Shown in pieces: positions 8,943 to 16,421 of a stretch of DNA of 17,228 nt. Position 1 is the first letter of the stretch. The number at the start of each line of letters is the position of its first letter. A program made the position numbers and the translations under genes. The stretch is from CAYJGN01 sp964369635 (lineage in GTDB: Bacteria > Bacillota > Clostridia > Oscillospirales > Ruminococcaceae): NCBI GenBank assembly GCA_964369635.1, contig CAYJGN010000041.1:1-17228 (forward strand). Direction: 5' to 3'. Below the pieces are notes generated by a model, which ran no database searches, was not told the origin of the DNA, and saw only the letters and a list, made by a program, of their open reading frames with translations.

Positions 8943-9513
8943 AACTGATAAAAGAATTTATGATTTCATTAATGAAAATTTAAGCAACAAGCGATTTGTC
9001 CATAGTGTGAATGTTGCGAATACCGCAAAGAGACTTGCTAAAATACATAATTCTGATCCGAAAGCTGCATTTACAGCAGGACTTGCGCACGATATGTTAA
9101 AAGAGATGCCGTATGATTTTTTGTTGCAATTAGTAATAAAAAGTGGTATACTTCCTTTATATGTCGCAAAAAGAGAAACGGCAGTTTTGCATAGTTTTGC
9201 AGCTTTTCAGTATTTAAAAGACGAGGGTTATAACTTAAGTTTTGATGCGCTAAATGCTGTTGCCTATCATTGTACTGGTAGAGCGGGCATGTCGGTGCTT
9301 GAGAAAATTGTCTATGTCGCAGACTTTACCTCAGAGGACAGAGATTTTAAAGCGGCGAAAGTGGCAAGAGAGCTATCTTTAAAGAGTTTAGATAAAGCTA
9401 TGGCGATGGTTCTGAAAAAAAGCTTAAAGGGACTTGTTAAATCAAAGTCAACTATATGCCCTTTAACTATAGATGCTTATAATGAGAATATTATTTATTT
9501 AGGAGATGTGTAA
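8935..9513 (+). CDS. yqeK: YqeK-family HD hydrolase (probable Ap4A hydrolase)
   Basis: A 192-residue HD-domain protein. Metal-binding residues are H23 (KRFVHS), H52-D53 (GLAHDMLKE), H86, H112 (AYHCTGRAGMS) and D130 (VYVADF). The run YHCTGRAGMSVLEKIVYVAD is characteristic of YqeK, whose studied members symmetrically cleave diadenosine tetraphosphate to ADP. I chose ATG 8935 rather than the in-frame ATG at 8911. AAAGGGA lies about seven bases before 8935, the homologous region begins there, and the overlap with nadD is then only eight bases. Confidence 0.9.
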   Translation: MNKTDKRIYDFINENLSNKRFVHSVNVANTAKRLAKIHNSDPKAAFTAGLAHDMLKEMPYDFLLQLVIKSGILPLYVAKRETAVLHSFAAFQYLKDEGYNLSFDALNAVAYHCTGRAGMSVLEKIVYVADFTSEDRDFKAAKVARELSLKSLDKAMAMVLKKSLKGLVKSKSTICPLTIDAYNENIIYLGDV

Positions 9514-9516
9514 TTA

Positions 9517-10605
9517 ATGGCAAATGCAAGTGAGCAGAAAAAGGGTGGAAAGCTTAAAGGCTTTCTTATTGGTATAATTATTATTTCAGTTGTGGTTATT
9601 GTTGGGTCACTTATTCTACTAAGTCTTGAGCCTTTTAGTGGAACAAGAGGAGAGGAAGACTGGGGAACAACTCCAGATGGTGAAAACAGCGGTGCAGAAG
9701 TAGTTGCCGATGAAGATGGTGTTATCTCTATTCTTGTTGTAGGTATTGATGATGACGAGGGTAGAACTTCAGAGCTTACCGATGTTATAATCCACTTAAA
9801 TTATATCGTTGAGACTGGCGAAGTTGATATTTTGCAGATCCCAAGGGATACCTACATAAATGATAGTTTTCCAACAGGGAAGATAAATGCTGTATATGCA
9901 AATTATGAATATAAGGGCACAGAGGGTATTACCGCTCTTGCAGAGGTAATTGAAGATACTTTTGGAATAAAATCTGACCATTATGTAACTATAACTATGG
10001 ATGGTTTTGTCGATGCAGTTGATGCTATTGGCGGAATTGAAATAGATGTTCCAGCTAACATGGAGCTTAATGGCGTTAGCATACAAGAAGGATTACATAC
10101 TCTAACGGGTGCAGAAGCTGAGGTTTTTGTCCGTACAAGAAATATCTACCCGACAGGAGATATCGGAAGAATAAGCGCGCAGAGGATATTTATGGGAGCG
10201 CTTGCAGAGAAACTAACAAGTATGGGATTATCAGATTTCACAGCGGGACTAACTGAGGTTTATGACGATATAGGAAGTGATCTTAATGTTTCTGAAATGC
10301 TTGATTTAGCAACAAAGTTCCGTGAGATTGATTTTTATAATGTTAATATGTATATGGCGCCGGGTGAAGGGCATATGCATAATTCGCTATCAGTATATTC
10401 ACTGCATGAACAGGCTACAATAGACCTTGTAAATGAAGTTTATGTCAGAGGTGATGATGAAGCTATAACAATAGAGGATTTACCTCTACTAACAGAGCTA
10501 TCGAACACACAGGACTACTTCGATAATGAAAACAGTTCACTTGCAGACATTCTCGGTCTACCATCAATTGAGGACGAGAGCAGTTCAGATGTGAGCGAAG
10601 AATAG
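9517..10605 (+). CDS. LytR-CpsA-Psr (LCP) family cell-wall polymer transferase
   Basis: A 362-residue membrane-anchored protein with a Lys-rich N-terminus, one transmembrane helix at about 14-36, and an extracytoplasmic LCP domain at about 69-300. Conserved features are LVVGID, LTDVIIHLNY, QIPRDTYI with R110 and D111, GKINAVYA, DAVDAIGGIEIDVP, and the arginine-rich FVRTRNIYPTGDIGRISAQR (R206, R208, R218, R223) that binds the polyprenyl pyrophosphate head. LCP enzymes attach wall teichoic acids or capsule-type glycopolymers to peptidoglycan outside the membrane. The C-terminal end is acidic and serine-rich. SD AGGAG is at 9501-9505. Which polymer it handles cannot be told. An LCP gene between yqeK and rsfS recurs in Clostridia. 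Confidence 0.92.
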   Translation: MANASEQKKGGKLKGFLIGIIIISVVVIVGSLILLSLEPFSGTRGEEDWGTTPDGENSGAEVVADEDGVISILVVGIDDDEGRTSELTDVIIHLNYIVETGEVDILQIPRDTYINDSFPTGKINAVYANYEYKGTEGITALAEVIEDTFGIKSDHYVTITMDGFVDAVDAIGGIEIDVPANMELNGVSIQEGLHTLTGAEAEVFVRTRNIYPTGDIGRISAQRIFMGALAEKLTSMGLSDFTAGLTEVYDDIGSDLNVSEMLDLATKFREIDFYNVNMYMAPGEGHMHNSLSVYSLHEQATIDLVNEVYVRGDDEAITIEDLPLLTELSNTQDYFDNENSSLADILGLPSIEDESSSDVSEE

Positions 10606-10618
10606 GGAGGTATGATTT

Positions 10619-10981
10619 TTGAACAGTTTAGAGGCTGTGAAAGTTATAGTTAAAGCACTTGATGATAAAAAAGCTACCGATATAAAAGTTATTAAAATAG
10701 ATAAATTAACAACGCTGTGTGATTATTTCATTATAGCAACGCAGACGAGTTCAACAGGCGTTAAAAGCTCAGCTGAAGAGGTTGAGTTTAAATGCAAAGA
10801 GGCGGGCGTTTCGATTAATAGCGCCGAAGGATACAGCAGTGCAAACTGGATTCTGCTCGACTTCTATGATGTTGTTTGCCATGTCTTCCATAAGGATACA
10901 AGGGAGTTTTATAACCTTGAAAACCTATGGGTAGACGGTGAGATTATTGATACAGAGAGTCTTTTAGAGGAGAGTGTGTAG
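10619..10981 (+). CDS. rsfS: Ribosomal silencing factor RsfS
   Basis: A 120-residue RsfS/Iojap protein that binds ribosomal protein uL14 and blocks 30S-50S joining, lowering translation in starvation. The conserved CDYFIIATQTSS, AEGYSSANWILLDFYDVVCH and FHKDTREFYNLENLW are all present. The start is TTG 10619, eight bases after SD GGGAGG (10605-10610), which overlaps the previous stop. The ATG at 10612 is in another frame and is not the start. The leuS start follows the stop by one base. Confidence 0.94.
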   Translation: MNSLEAVKVIVKALDDKKATDIKVIKIDKLTTLCDYFIIATQTSSTGVKSSAEEVEFKCKEAGVSINSAEGYSSANWILLDFYDVVCHVFHKDTREFYNLENLWVDGEIIDTESLLEESV

Positions 10982-10982
10982 A

Positions 10983-13407
10983 GTGAATAGCGCAAACTTA
11001 GAGATGGAGAGAAAGTGGCAACGCAGATGGAGCAGAGAAAAGGTTTTTGCCGCAAAAAATGACTACACATTACCGAAATACTATGCGCTTGTTGAGTTTC
11101 CATATCCTTCAGGAAACGGGCTTCATGTTGGGCATCCAAGATCTTACACAGCCCTTGATATAGTTGCGAGAAAAAGACGTATGGAGGGGTATAACGTCCT
11201 ATATCCTATGGGTTGGGATGCTTTTGGTCTGCCGGCTGAAAATTTCGCTATAAAAAATCATATCCACCCAGAGGTTGTAACGGCGAAAAACATTGCAAGA
11301 TTTAAAGAGCAGCTTCAAAGTCTTGGCCTTTCTTTTGATTGGGATAGAGAAGTTAATACTACAACAGAAGATTACTACCGCTGGACCCAGTGGATATTCT
11401 TGCAGATGTTTAAAAAAGGTCTTGCTTACAAAAGCAAGATGGCGGTTAATTTCTGTACCTCTTGTAAGGTTGTTTTGGCAAATGAAGAGGTTGTTAATGG
11501 TGTTTGTGAGAGATGTAGTGGTGAGGTTATCCGCAAGGAAAAAGAGCAGTGGATGCTAAAAATCACCGAGTATGCGCAGCGCCTTATAGATGACCTTGAT
11601 GATGTTAATTATATCGACAGGGTTGTTTCCTCGCAGCGCAACTGGATTGGTAGAAGCGAGGGTGCTGAAGTTGATTTCACAACAAATAAGGGTGACAAAT
11701 TAAGAGTTTATACAACAAGACCAGATACCCTTTTTGGCGCTACTTATATGGTTATATCACCTGAGCATCCGATGATTGATAAGTATAGTGCAGAGATTTC
11801 AAACATAGATGAAATTTTAGCTTACAGAACTGCAAGCAGCAGAAAGAGCGACCTTGAGAGAACTGAATTAAATAAAGATAAAACAGGTGTTTTGCTAAAT
11901 GGAATTGAGGCAATAAACCCTGTAAATGATAAAAACATACCGATATATATTTCCGATTATGTTTTGATGAGCTATGGAACAGGTGCGATTATGGCAGTTC
12001 CAGGTCATGATGAGCGCGACTATGAATTTGCAAAGAAATTTAATCTTCCAATAGTCGAAGTTGTGGCTGGTGGCGATATTGAAAAGCAAGCGTTCACCGA
12101 TTGCGACAGTGGAATTATGGTGAACTCCGGTTTTCTTGATGGGCTATCGGTAGCAGAAGCTAAGATAAAAATTACCGACTTTCTAAAGACAAGCGGTAAA
12201 GGTGAGCCTAAAGTTAATTATAAACTCAGAGACTGGGTTTTCTCCCGCCAGAGATATTGGGGCGAGCCTATTCCTATAATAAACTGTCCAAAATGCGGAC
12301 ATGTTCCGCTCGAAGAGTCGCAGCTTCCGCTAAAGCTTCCGAGACTCGATAACTTCGAGCCGACAGAAGATGGCGAGAGCCCATTATCAAAGCTTGATAG
12401 CTGGGTGAATGTGAAATGTCCTGTCTGCGGAGAAGAGGCAAAGCGCGAAACCGATACGATGCCGCAGTGGGCTGGTTCATGTTGGTACTTTATAAGATAT
12501 ATAGATCCGCATAATAACGAAGCACTCGCTTCAAAAGAAGCTATAAACTACTGGCTTCCAGTGGACTGGTATAACGGCGGTATGGAGCATACAACCCTCC
12601 ATCTCTTATATTCGAGATTTTGGTATAAATTCCTATTTGATATAGGCGAAATGCCAACAAGTGAGCCTTATGCAAAGAGAACTTCTCACGGTATGATTTT
12701 GGGCGAAAACGGCGAGAAGATGAGCAAGAGCAAGGGGAATGTTGTAAATCCTGATGATATCGTAAATGAATTTGGAGCAGATACCTTCAGATTATATGAG
12801 ATGTTTATCGGCGATTTTGAAAAGGTTGCGCCTTGGAGCTCTTCATNNNNNNNNNNTTAAGGGATGCAGAAGATTTTTAGATAAAGCTTACGATTTAATT
12901 CCAAAAGTCTTTATGCAGACTGAAGGATATTCTAAAGAGATAGAAGTTTTAATGCACAAGACTATTAAAAAGGTTACAAACGATATTGAAAACCTAAAGT
13001 TTAATACAGCTATTGCTGCATTAATGACTCTTGTCACCGAAATGGGTGCATTAAAAACTTTAAAACTCGATGATATAACATCATTTATAACAATGCTTTC
13101 TCCATTTGCTCCGCATATTGCAGAGGAGATGTGGGAAGAGCTTGGGCTTTACAATAGCATGTCTTTTGTCTGCACACAAAGCTGGCCAAAATATGATGAA
13201 GAAAAATGTGTTGATGCTATTATAACTATTGCGGCATCGGTAAACGGAAAAGTTCGCGGTCGAGTTGAGATATCAAAAGATGCTACAAACGAAGAGGCGA
13301 TAGCAGCAGCAAAATCTGATCCTAAAGTTATCGAGTCGATTGAAGGTAAGCAGATTATCAAGGAAATATATGTTAAAGGTAACCTTGTTAATATCGTTGT
13401 AAAGTAA
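10983..13407 (+). CDS. leuS: Leucyl-tRNA synthetase (interrupted by an assembly gap)
   Basis: Class I synthetase charging tRNA-Leu. From the start, HVGH (HIGH motif) is at residues 48-51 after FPYPSGNGL. A Cys-rich zinc site has CTSCK and CERCSGE. The CP1 editing domain has TTRPDTLFGATYM and GTGAIMAVPGHDERD. CPKCGH and CPVCGE form a second zinc region, and KMSKS is at 579-583. After the ten N at 12847-12856, the anticodon and C-terminal domains continue as KGCRRFLDKAYDLIP and end at TAA 13405-13407. The two halves are in different frames if the N are counted literally. Start GTG 10983 is preferred over the in-frame GTG 10974, because AGAGGAGAG (10966-10974) needs spacing. The gene is the last of the long run. 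Confidence 0.93.
12847..12856. other. Assembly gap (10 N) inside leuS
   Basis: Ten consecutive N. The left flank reads ...VAPWSS then TCA and a lone T; the right flank resumes with TT then AAG GGA TGC (KGC). LeuRS proteins have PWS, two or three small residues, then I-K-G-C. The true missing length is therefore a multiple of three and probably only about three bases; ten is a placeholder. Confidence 0.9.
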
Positions 13408-13449
13408 AGTTATTTAAGAGGTAAAACGATATATAAGAAATATTTTGCA

Positions 13450-13495
13450 TTTTTACTAATTTGTCGAAATATATAAGTTGACATTTTAGTAAAAA
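13450..13495. repeat. 10-bp inverted repeat straddling the rpsU promoter
   Basis: TTTTTACTAA at 13450-13459 is the exact reverse complement of TTAGTAAAAA at 13486-13495, separated by 26 bases. The right arm lies in the spacer between the -35 (13478-13483) and -10 (13501-13506) boxes. This is a position where a dimeric repressor could act. Alternatively the AT-rich arms could be chance, or a weak end to the leuS transcript. Confidence 0.4.
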
Positions 13496-13506
13496 AAATG
13501 TATAAT
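13478..13506 (+). promoter_or_regulatory. Consensus sigma-A promoter of rpsU
   Basis: TTGACA at 13478-13483 and TATAAT at 13501-13506 are both perfect consensus boxes with the ideal 17-base spacing. Transcription would start near 13513, leaving a leader of about 37 bases before the rpsU ATG. It is the clearest promoter in the window and sits right after the leuS stop, so rpsU is likely expressed separately and strongly. Confidence 0.9.
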
Positions 13507-13522
13507 ATAACAAGAAATTAGG

Positions 13523-13541
13523 CTCCTATAAGGCAAAGGAG
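13523..13541 (+). promoter_or_regulatory. Possible RBS-masking hairpin in the rpsU leader
   Basis: CTCCT at 13523-13527 can pair with AGGAG at 13537-13541, which is the core of the ribosome-binding site AAAGGAGGG, leaving a nine-base loop. Five base pairs is weak. Since bS21 acts at the ribosome's Shine-Dalgarno/anti-SD region, the fold could tie rpsU translation to initiation capacity. That role is inference. Confidence 0.4.
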
Positions 13542-13549
13542 GGATATAG

Positions 13550-13726
13550 ATGTCAGAGATAAGAGTTAAAGAAAATGAGTCGCTTGAAAACGCACTGAGA
13601 AGATTTAAAAAGCAGTGTGCCAAGAACGGCGTATTAGCTGAAGTGCGCAAAAGAGAGCACTACGAAAAACCTTCTGTTAAACGTAAAAAGAAATCAGAAG
13701 CAGCTCGTAAACGCAAATTCAGATAA
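13550..13726 (+). CDS. rpsU: Small ribosomal subunit protein bS21
   Basis: A 58-residue basic protein, full length for bS21. It starts MSEIRVKENESLENALRRFK, has QCAKNGVLAEVRKREHYEKP in the middle, and ends in a Lys/Arg-rich tail (KRKKKSEAARKRKFR). bS21 sits on the 30S platform near the 3' end of 16S rRNA and helps initiation. Strong SD AAAGGAGGG lies before the ATG, with its own promoter upstream and terminator downstream, so it is probably monocistronic. The common Firmicutes partner yqeY is absent here. Confidence 0.96.
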   Translation: MSEIRVKENESLENALRRFKKQCAKNGVLAEVRKREHYEKPSVKRKKKSEAARKRKFR

Positions 13727-13739
13727 TCAAAGAAAAACG

Positions 13740-13770
13740 CAGCAGGCTAATTTTAGCCTGTTGTTTTTTT
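13740..13770 (+). terminator. Intrinsic terminator after rpsU
   Basis: CAGCAGGCTA (13740-13749) pairs with TAGCCTGTTG (13754-13763) through ten pairs including one G-T, with a four-base ATTT loop. It is followed at once by seven T (13764-13770), fourteen bases after the rpsU stop. Confidence 0.92.
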
Positions 13771-13788
13771 ATAGTTAGGAGGAAAATT

Positions 13789-14627
13789 ATGGGTGCACTA
13801 TTTGGCCCTGCAGGCAAAAGCGATAGCTTTGCAGAGATGGGATTTAAGAAAACAGCGGATATGCCGCAGTATATCGAGCAGTGCGGACTCGATGTTTTTG
13901 AGTATCAATGCGGACGAGGAGTTCGTCTTTCAGAAAAAGATGGTAAAATTTTAGATGAGGGATTTAAGAGCAGAAATATAAAAGTAACTCTCCATGCACC
14001 ATATTATATTTCTCTCTCAGGAATAGAAGAAGAGAAGAGGTTAAACTCGATAAAATATATAACAGATAGCGCAGATGCCGTTCTTCGTATGTCGGGGGAT
14101 AGGATAGTTGTCCATTCGGGATCCGCTGGTAAAATAACGCGAGGGGAAGCGGTAGAGCTTGCATGCGATACCCTTGCGCGAGCGCGTAAAGCACTTGTCG
14201 AGATGGGACTCTCGGCTGTTCATATCTGCCCTGAAACGATGGGTAAAGTTAATCAGCTTGGCGATTTAGAAGAGGTATTAAAGCTTTGTGGTGTTGATGA
14301 AAGCTTTATTCCTTGCATAGATTTTGGTCACTTAAACGCTCGAACACTCGGTGGTATAAAAGATAAAAATGACTATAAAAAAATATTTGATACGATGGAG
14401 AATGCGATAGGCTATGATAGAACAGCGCAGTTTCATTCGCATTTTTCAAAGATAATGTTTACCGATCCCGGNNNNNNNNNNATGATAATATTTACGGACC
14501 CGCTTTTGAACCGATGCTCGAAGAGGTTGCAAAACGAAATTACTCACCGATTATAATCTGCGAGAGCGCAGGCAAGCAGAGCGAAGATGCACTTGCTATG
14601 AAGAGGTATTACGAGGGTCTATTATGA
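13789..14627 (+). CDS. Endonuclease IV-family (AP endonuclease-like) TIM-barrel protein, interrupted by an assembly gap
   Basis: About 280 residues once the gap is closed. The sequence has the order of metal-binding motifs of endonuclease IV: VTLHAPYYIS (first His), RIVVHSGS (second His), ICPETMGK (Glu), CIDFGHLNAR (Asp and His), FHSHFSK (His pair), and IICESAG (last Glu) after the gap. Endonuclease IV uses three zinc ions to cut DNA 5' of abasic sites in base-excision repair. This shorter clostridial form is usually named deoxyribonuclease IV, so the exact substrate is inferred. The right part reads NIYGPAFEPMLEEVAKRNYS and ends at TGA 14625-14627, overlapping the next start as ATGA. SD AGGAGG lies nine bases before ATG 13789. 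Confidence 0.85.
14472..14481. other. Assembly gap (10 N) inside the endonuclease IV-family gene
   Basis: The left flank ends TDP plus GG (start of a glycine codon); the right flank resumes with AT then GAT AAT ATT TAC (DNIY). Joining the frames needs 3n+2 missing bases, which ten is not. Family members have a GGEK-H-x-T-F type segment here, so roughly eight or nine residues (about 26-29 bases), including a conserved His, are missing. Confidence 0.85.
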
Positions 14628-15676
14628 TTGAAAAATTGCAGCAGATATTAAATGAAAACGAGGGAATAATACTCTCAGACGTCGTCTCAAGAAGATATTT
14701 TTTAGGGTTTGAGAGCTCAGCTGGTTTTATTTTAGCGGGCAAAAATGATGCTGTTTTTATCGTTGATGCAAGGTACTTCGAGAGGGCAAAAAAAGAGATA
14801 AAAAATATTCGGGTATCTTTGTTAAATGATATTGATAAGCAGTTTCAAGAGTTCTTTGAGAGCAAAGTTTCAAAGGTCTTCACAACACCGAGTAAAGTTA
14901 CGGTATCCGAGTTTAAGCGATTTAAAAAGGCGGTTTCACCGATAACTATTTCGATGAGCGATAGAAAAGAAAAAGCAATAGCGAGAATGCGCAGTGTTAA
15001 GTCTTCAGAAGAGATTGAGAAGATAAAAGCGGCTATAAAAATTACCGATATAGCTTTCACGAAAATTTTAGACTACCTAAAAGAAGGTGTTACCGAGCGG
15101 TTTATAAGAGATACTCTTGTTCAGATTATGAAAGATGAAGGAGGCGAAGGAGAAGCATTTTCATCTATAGTTGTCTTTGGGGAAAACACCAAAAATCCGC
15201 ATGGGATACCAAGTGATAAGCGCCTTATGCGAGGAGAATTTGTAACGCTTGATTTCGGCGCTGTAAAAGATGGGTATTGCAGCGATATGACAAGAACAGT
15301 TGCGTTCGGTGAGCCTACCCCTGAGATGAGAGCGCTCTATGATACTGTTTTGCAGGCAAACGAGCGAGCTGAGGCTGAGATAAAGCCTGGAATGACCCTT
15401 ATTAGCTGCGATAAAATAGCGCGAGATATAACCGAGAGGGATTATCCTGGAAAATTTGTTCATAGTCTTGGGCATGGAATAGGCGTCGAGGTGCATGAGG
15501 CGCCTTTTATAAGCTCTCGTGGAGTTGGAAAGATTTCGGAGGGAATGATATTTTCAGTAGAGCCTGGTATTTATCTTGATAATATGGGGGTTCGAATAGA
15601 AGATCTTGTTCTCTGCACCGGCAATGGAGTTGTTAATCTCTGTTCTTCAAAGAAAGAGCTAATTGTGATTAACTAA
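14624..15676 (+). CDS. M24-family Xaa-Pro peptidase
   Basis: A 350-residue metallopeptidase that removes N-terminal residues preceding proline. It has a creatinase-like N-domain (about 1-120) and a pita-bread catalytic domain. The five dimetal ligands are D210 (TLDFGA), D221 (CSDMTRT), H284 (SLGHGIG), E313 (SVEPGIY) and E327 (VRIEDLV). NPHGIPSDKRL at 191-201 is the conserved substrate-side loop. No signal peptide is visible, so it is cytoplasmic. The start overlaps the endonuclease stop. A peptidase of this type directly before efp is a very common arrangement. Biochemically it could be called PepP or PepQ; the sequence alone does not decide. Confidence 0.92.
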   Translation: MIEKLQQILNENEGIILSDVVSRRYFLGFESSAGFILAGKNDAVFIVDARYFERAKKEIKNIRVSLLNDIDKQFQEFFESKVSKVFTTPSKVTVSEFKRFKKAVSPITISMSDRKEKAIARMRSVKSSEEIEKIKAAIKITDIAFTKILDYLKEGVTERFIRDTLVQIMKDEGGEGEAFSSIVVFGENTKNPHGIPSDKRLMRGEFVTLDFGAVKDGYCSDMTRTVAFGEPTPEMRALYDTVLQANERAEAEIKPGMTLISCDKIARDITERDYPGKFVHSLGHGIGVEVHEAPFISSRGVGKISEGMIFSVEPGIYLDNMGVRIEDLVLCTGNGVVNLCSSKKELIVIN

Positions 15677-15690
15677 AGATAAATTATCTT
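15676..15690. repeat. Small palindrome at the end of the peptidase gene, touching the efp -35 box
   Basis: AAGATAA and TTATCTT form 7-base arms around a central A. The left arm begins on the last base of the peptidase stop and the right arm overlaps the first two bases of the proposed -35 (15689-15694). It could be an operator or chance in AT-rich DNA; no U-tract follows, so it is not a terminator. Confidence 0.35.
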
Positions 15691-15717
15691 GCAAATAATG
15701 AGAAAATAGGATAAAAT
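15689..15717 (+). promoter_or_regulatory. Probable promoter of efp
   Basis: TTGCAA at 15689-15694 and TAAAAT at 15712-15717 are separated by 17 bases. Each box differs from consensus at one base. Placement between the peptidase stop and a structured leader of about 80 bases supports a real start site, though readthrough from upstream is also possible. Confidence 0.6.
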
Positions 15718-15747
15718 ATATTTAGGTAAACGACAAATTTTGGCGAC

Positions 15748-15787
15748 TCGCTTGCCGAAAAAGCGATATTGTTGACCATATGGTCAA
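15748..15787 (+). promoter_or_regulatory. Two-hairpin leader of efp with a perfect 16-bp palindrome
   Basis: TCGCTT (15748-15753) and AAGCGA (15761-15766) form a 6-bp stem around GCCGAAA. Five bases on, TTGACCATATGGTCAA (15772-15787) is a perfect palindrome ending four bases before SD AAGGAG (15791-15796). It could work as a DNA operator or as an RNA stem next to the ribosome-binding site. I do not recognise a known riboswitch. Confidence 0.5.
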
Positions 15788-15802
15788 AATAAGGAGTAGA
15801 TA

Positions 15803-16360
15803 ATGGTATCAGCAGGAGATTTCAGAAACGGCGTAACCTTTGATATGGAAGGAAGCGTTATGCAGATAATCGAGTTTCAGCATGTAAAACCGGGCAAGGG
15901 AGCTGCATTTGTTAGAACAAAGCTTCGCAATGTTATAACCGGTGCGGTTGTTGAGAAAACTTTTAACCCAACCGATAAATACCCAACTGCATATGTTGAG
16001 AGAAGAGAGATGAGCTATCTATATAACGATGGCGAGATGTATAACTTTATGGATAACGAAACATTTGAGCAGACTGCGCTTAATAGCAACGACTATGCAG
16101 ATGACTTAAAATTTGTTAAAGAGAATGAAGTTGTTAAAATTCTATCCTATAAGGGCAGTGTTTTCGGTGTTGAGCCACCGCTTTTTGTTGAGCTTGAGAT
16201 AACTGCAACAGAGCCTGGCATAAAGGGTGATACCGCTTCAAACGTAACAAAACCTGCAACTGTTGAAACAGGGGCGGAAGTTCGTGTTCCTCTATTTGTA
16301 AATGAGGGCGACAAAATTAAAATCGACACGAGAACTGGCGAGTATATGTCGAGAGTTTAG
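15803..16360 (+). CDS. efp: Translation elongation factor P
   Basis: The 185-residue product has the usual length and three beta-barrel domains of EF-P, which enters the E site and rescues ribosomes stalled on polyproline. The domain I tip loop HVKPGKGAAF carries the modifiable lysine K32. The C-terminal signature region GDTASNVTKPATVETGAEV and the ending DTRTGEYMSRV are classical. SD AAGGAG is six bases before the ATG. No recognisable K32-modifying enzyme (EpmA, EarP or similar) is in the window. The neighbouring Xaa-Pro peptidase gives a loose proline-related theme. Confidence 0.97.
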   Translation: MVSAGDFRNGVTFDMEGSVMQIIEFQHVKPGKGAAFVRTKLRNVITGAVVEKTFNPTDKYPTAYVERREMSYLYNDGEMYNFMDNETFEQTALNSNDYADDLKFVKENEVVKILSYKGSVFGVEPPLFVELEITATEPGIKGDTASNVTKPATVETGAEVRVPLFVNEGDKIKIDTRTGEYMSRV

Positions 16361-16383
16361 TCGATAAGGCTAAAATGTAAGTT

Positions 16384-16398
16384 ATCGCTTATAGCGAT
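16384..16398 (+). promoter_or_regulatory. Hairpin between efp and the zinc-ribbon gene
   Basis: ATCGCT and AGCGAT form a perfect 6-bp stem around TAT, 13 bases before SD GAGGTG (16411-16416). There is no U-tract, so it is not an intrinsic terminator; the downstream gene is probably co-transcribed with efp. Its arms share TCGCT/AGCGA with the first efp leader hairpin. Confidence 0.45.
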
Positions 16399-16421
16399 TA
16401 TATTATTGAAGAGGTGTTATT

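Noticed and set aside
10974..10976. GTG at 10974 as leuS start
   Set aside because: It lies directly on the ribosome-binding site, leaving no spacing, and would overlap rsfS. GTG 10983 fits the spacing better.
12858..12860. In-frame TAA ending leuS just after the N run
   Set aside because: It arises only if the ten N are counted as real bases. The downstream frame encodes the expected LeuRS continuation.
14482..14556. Apparent C-terminus of the endonuclease after the N run
   Set aside because: It reads in the wrong frame. The correct frame gives NIYGPAFEP...IICESAG and a stop overlapping the next start.
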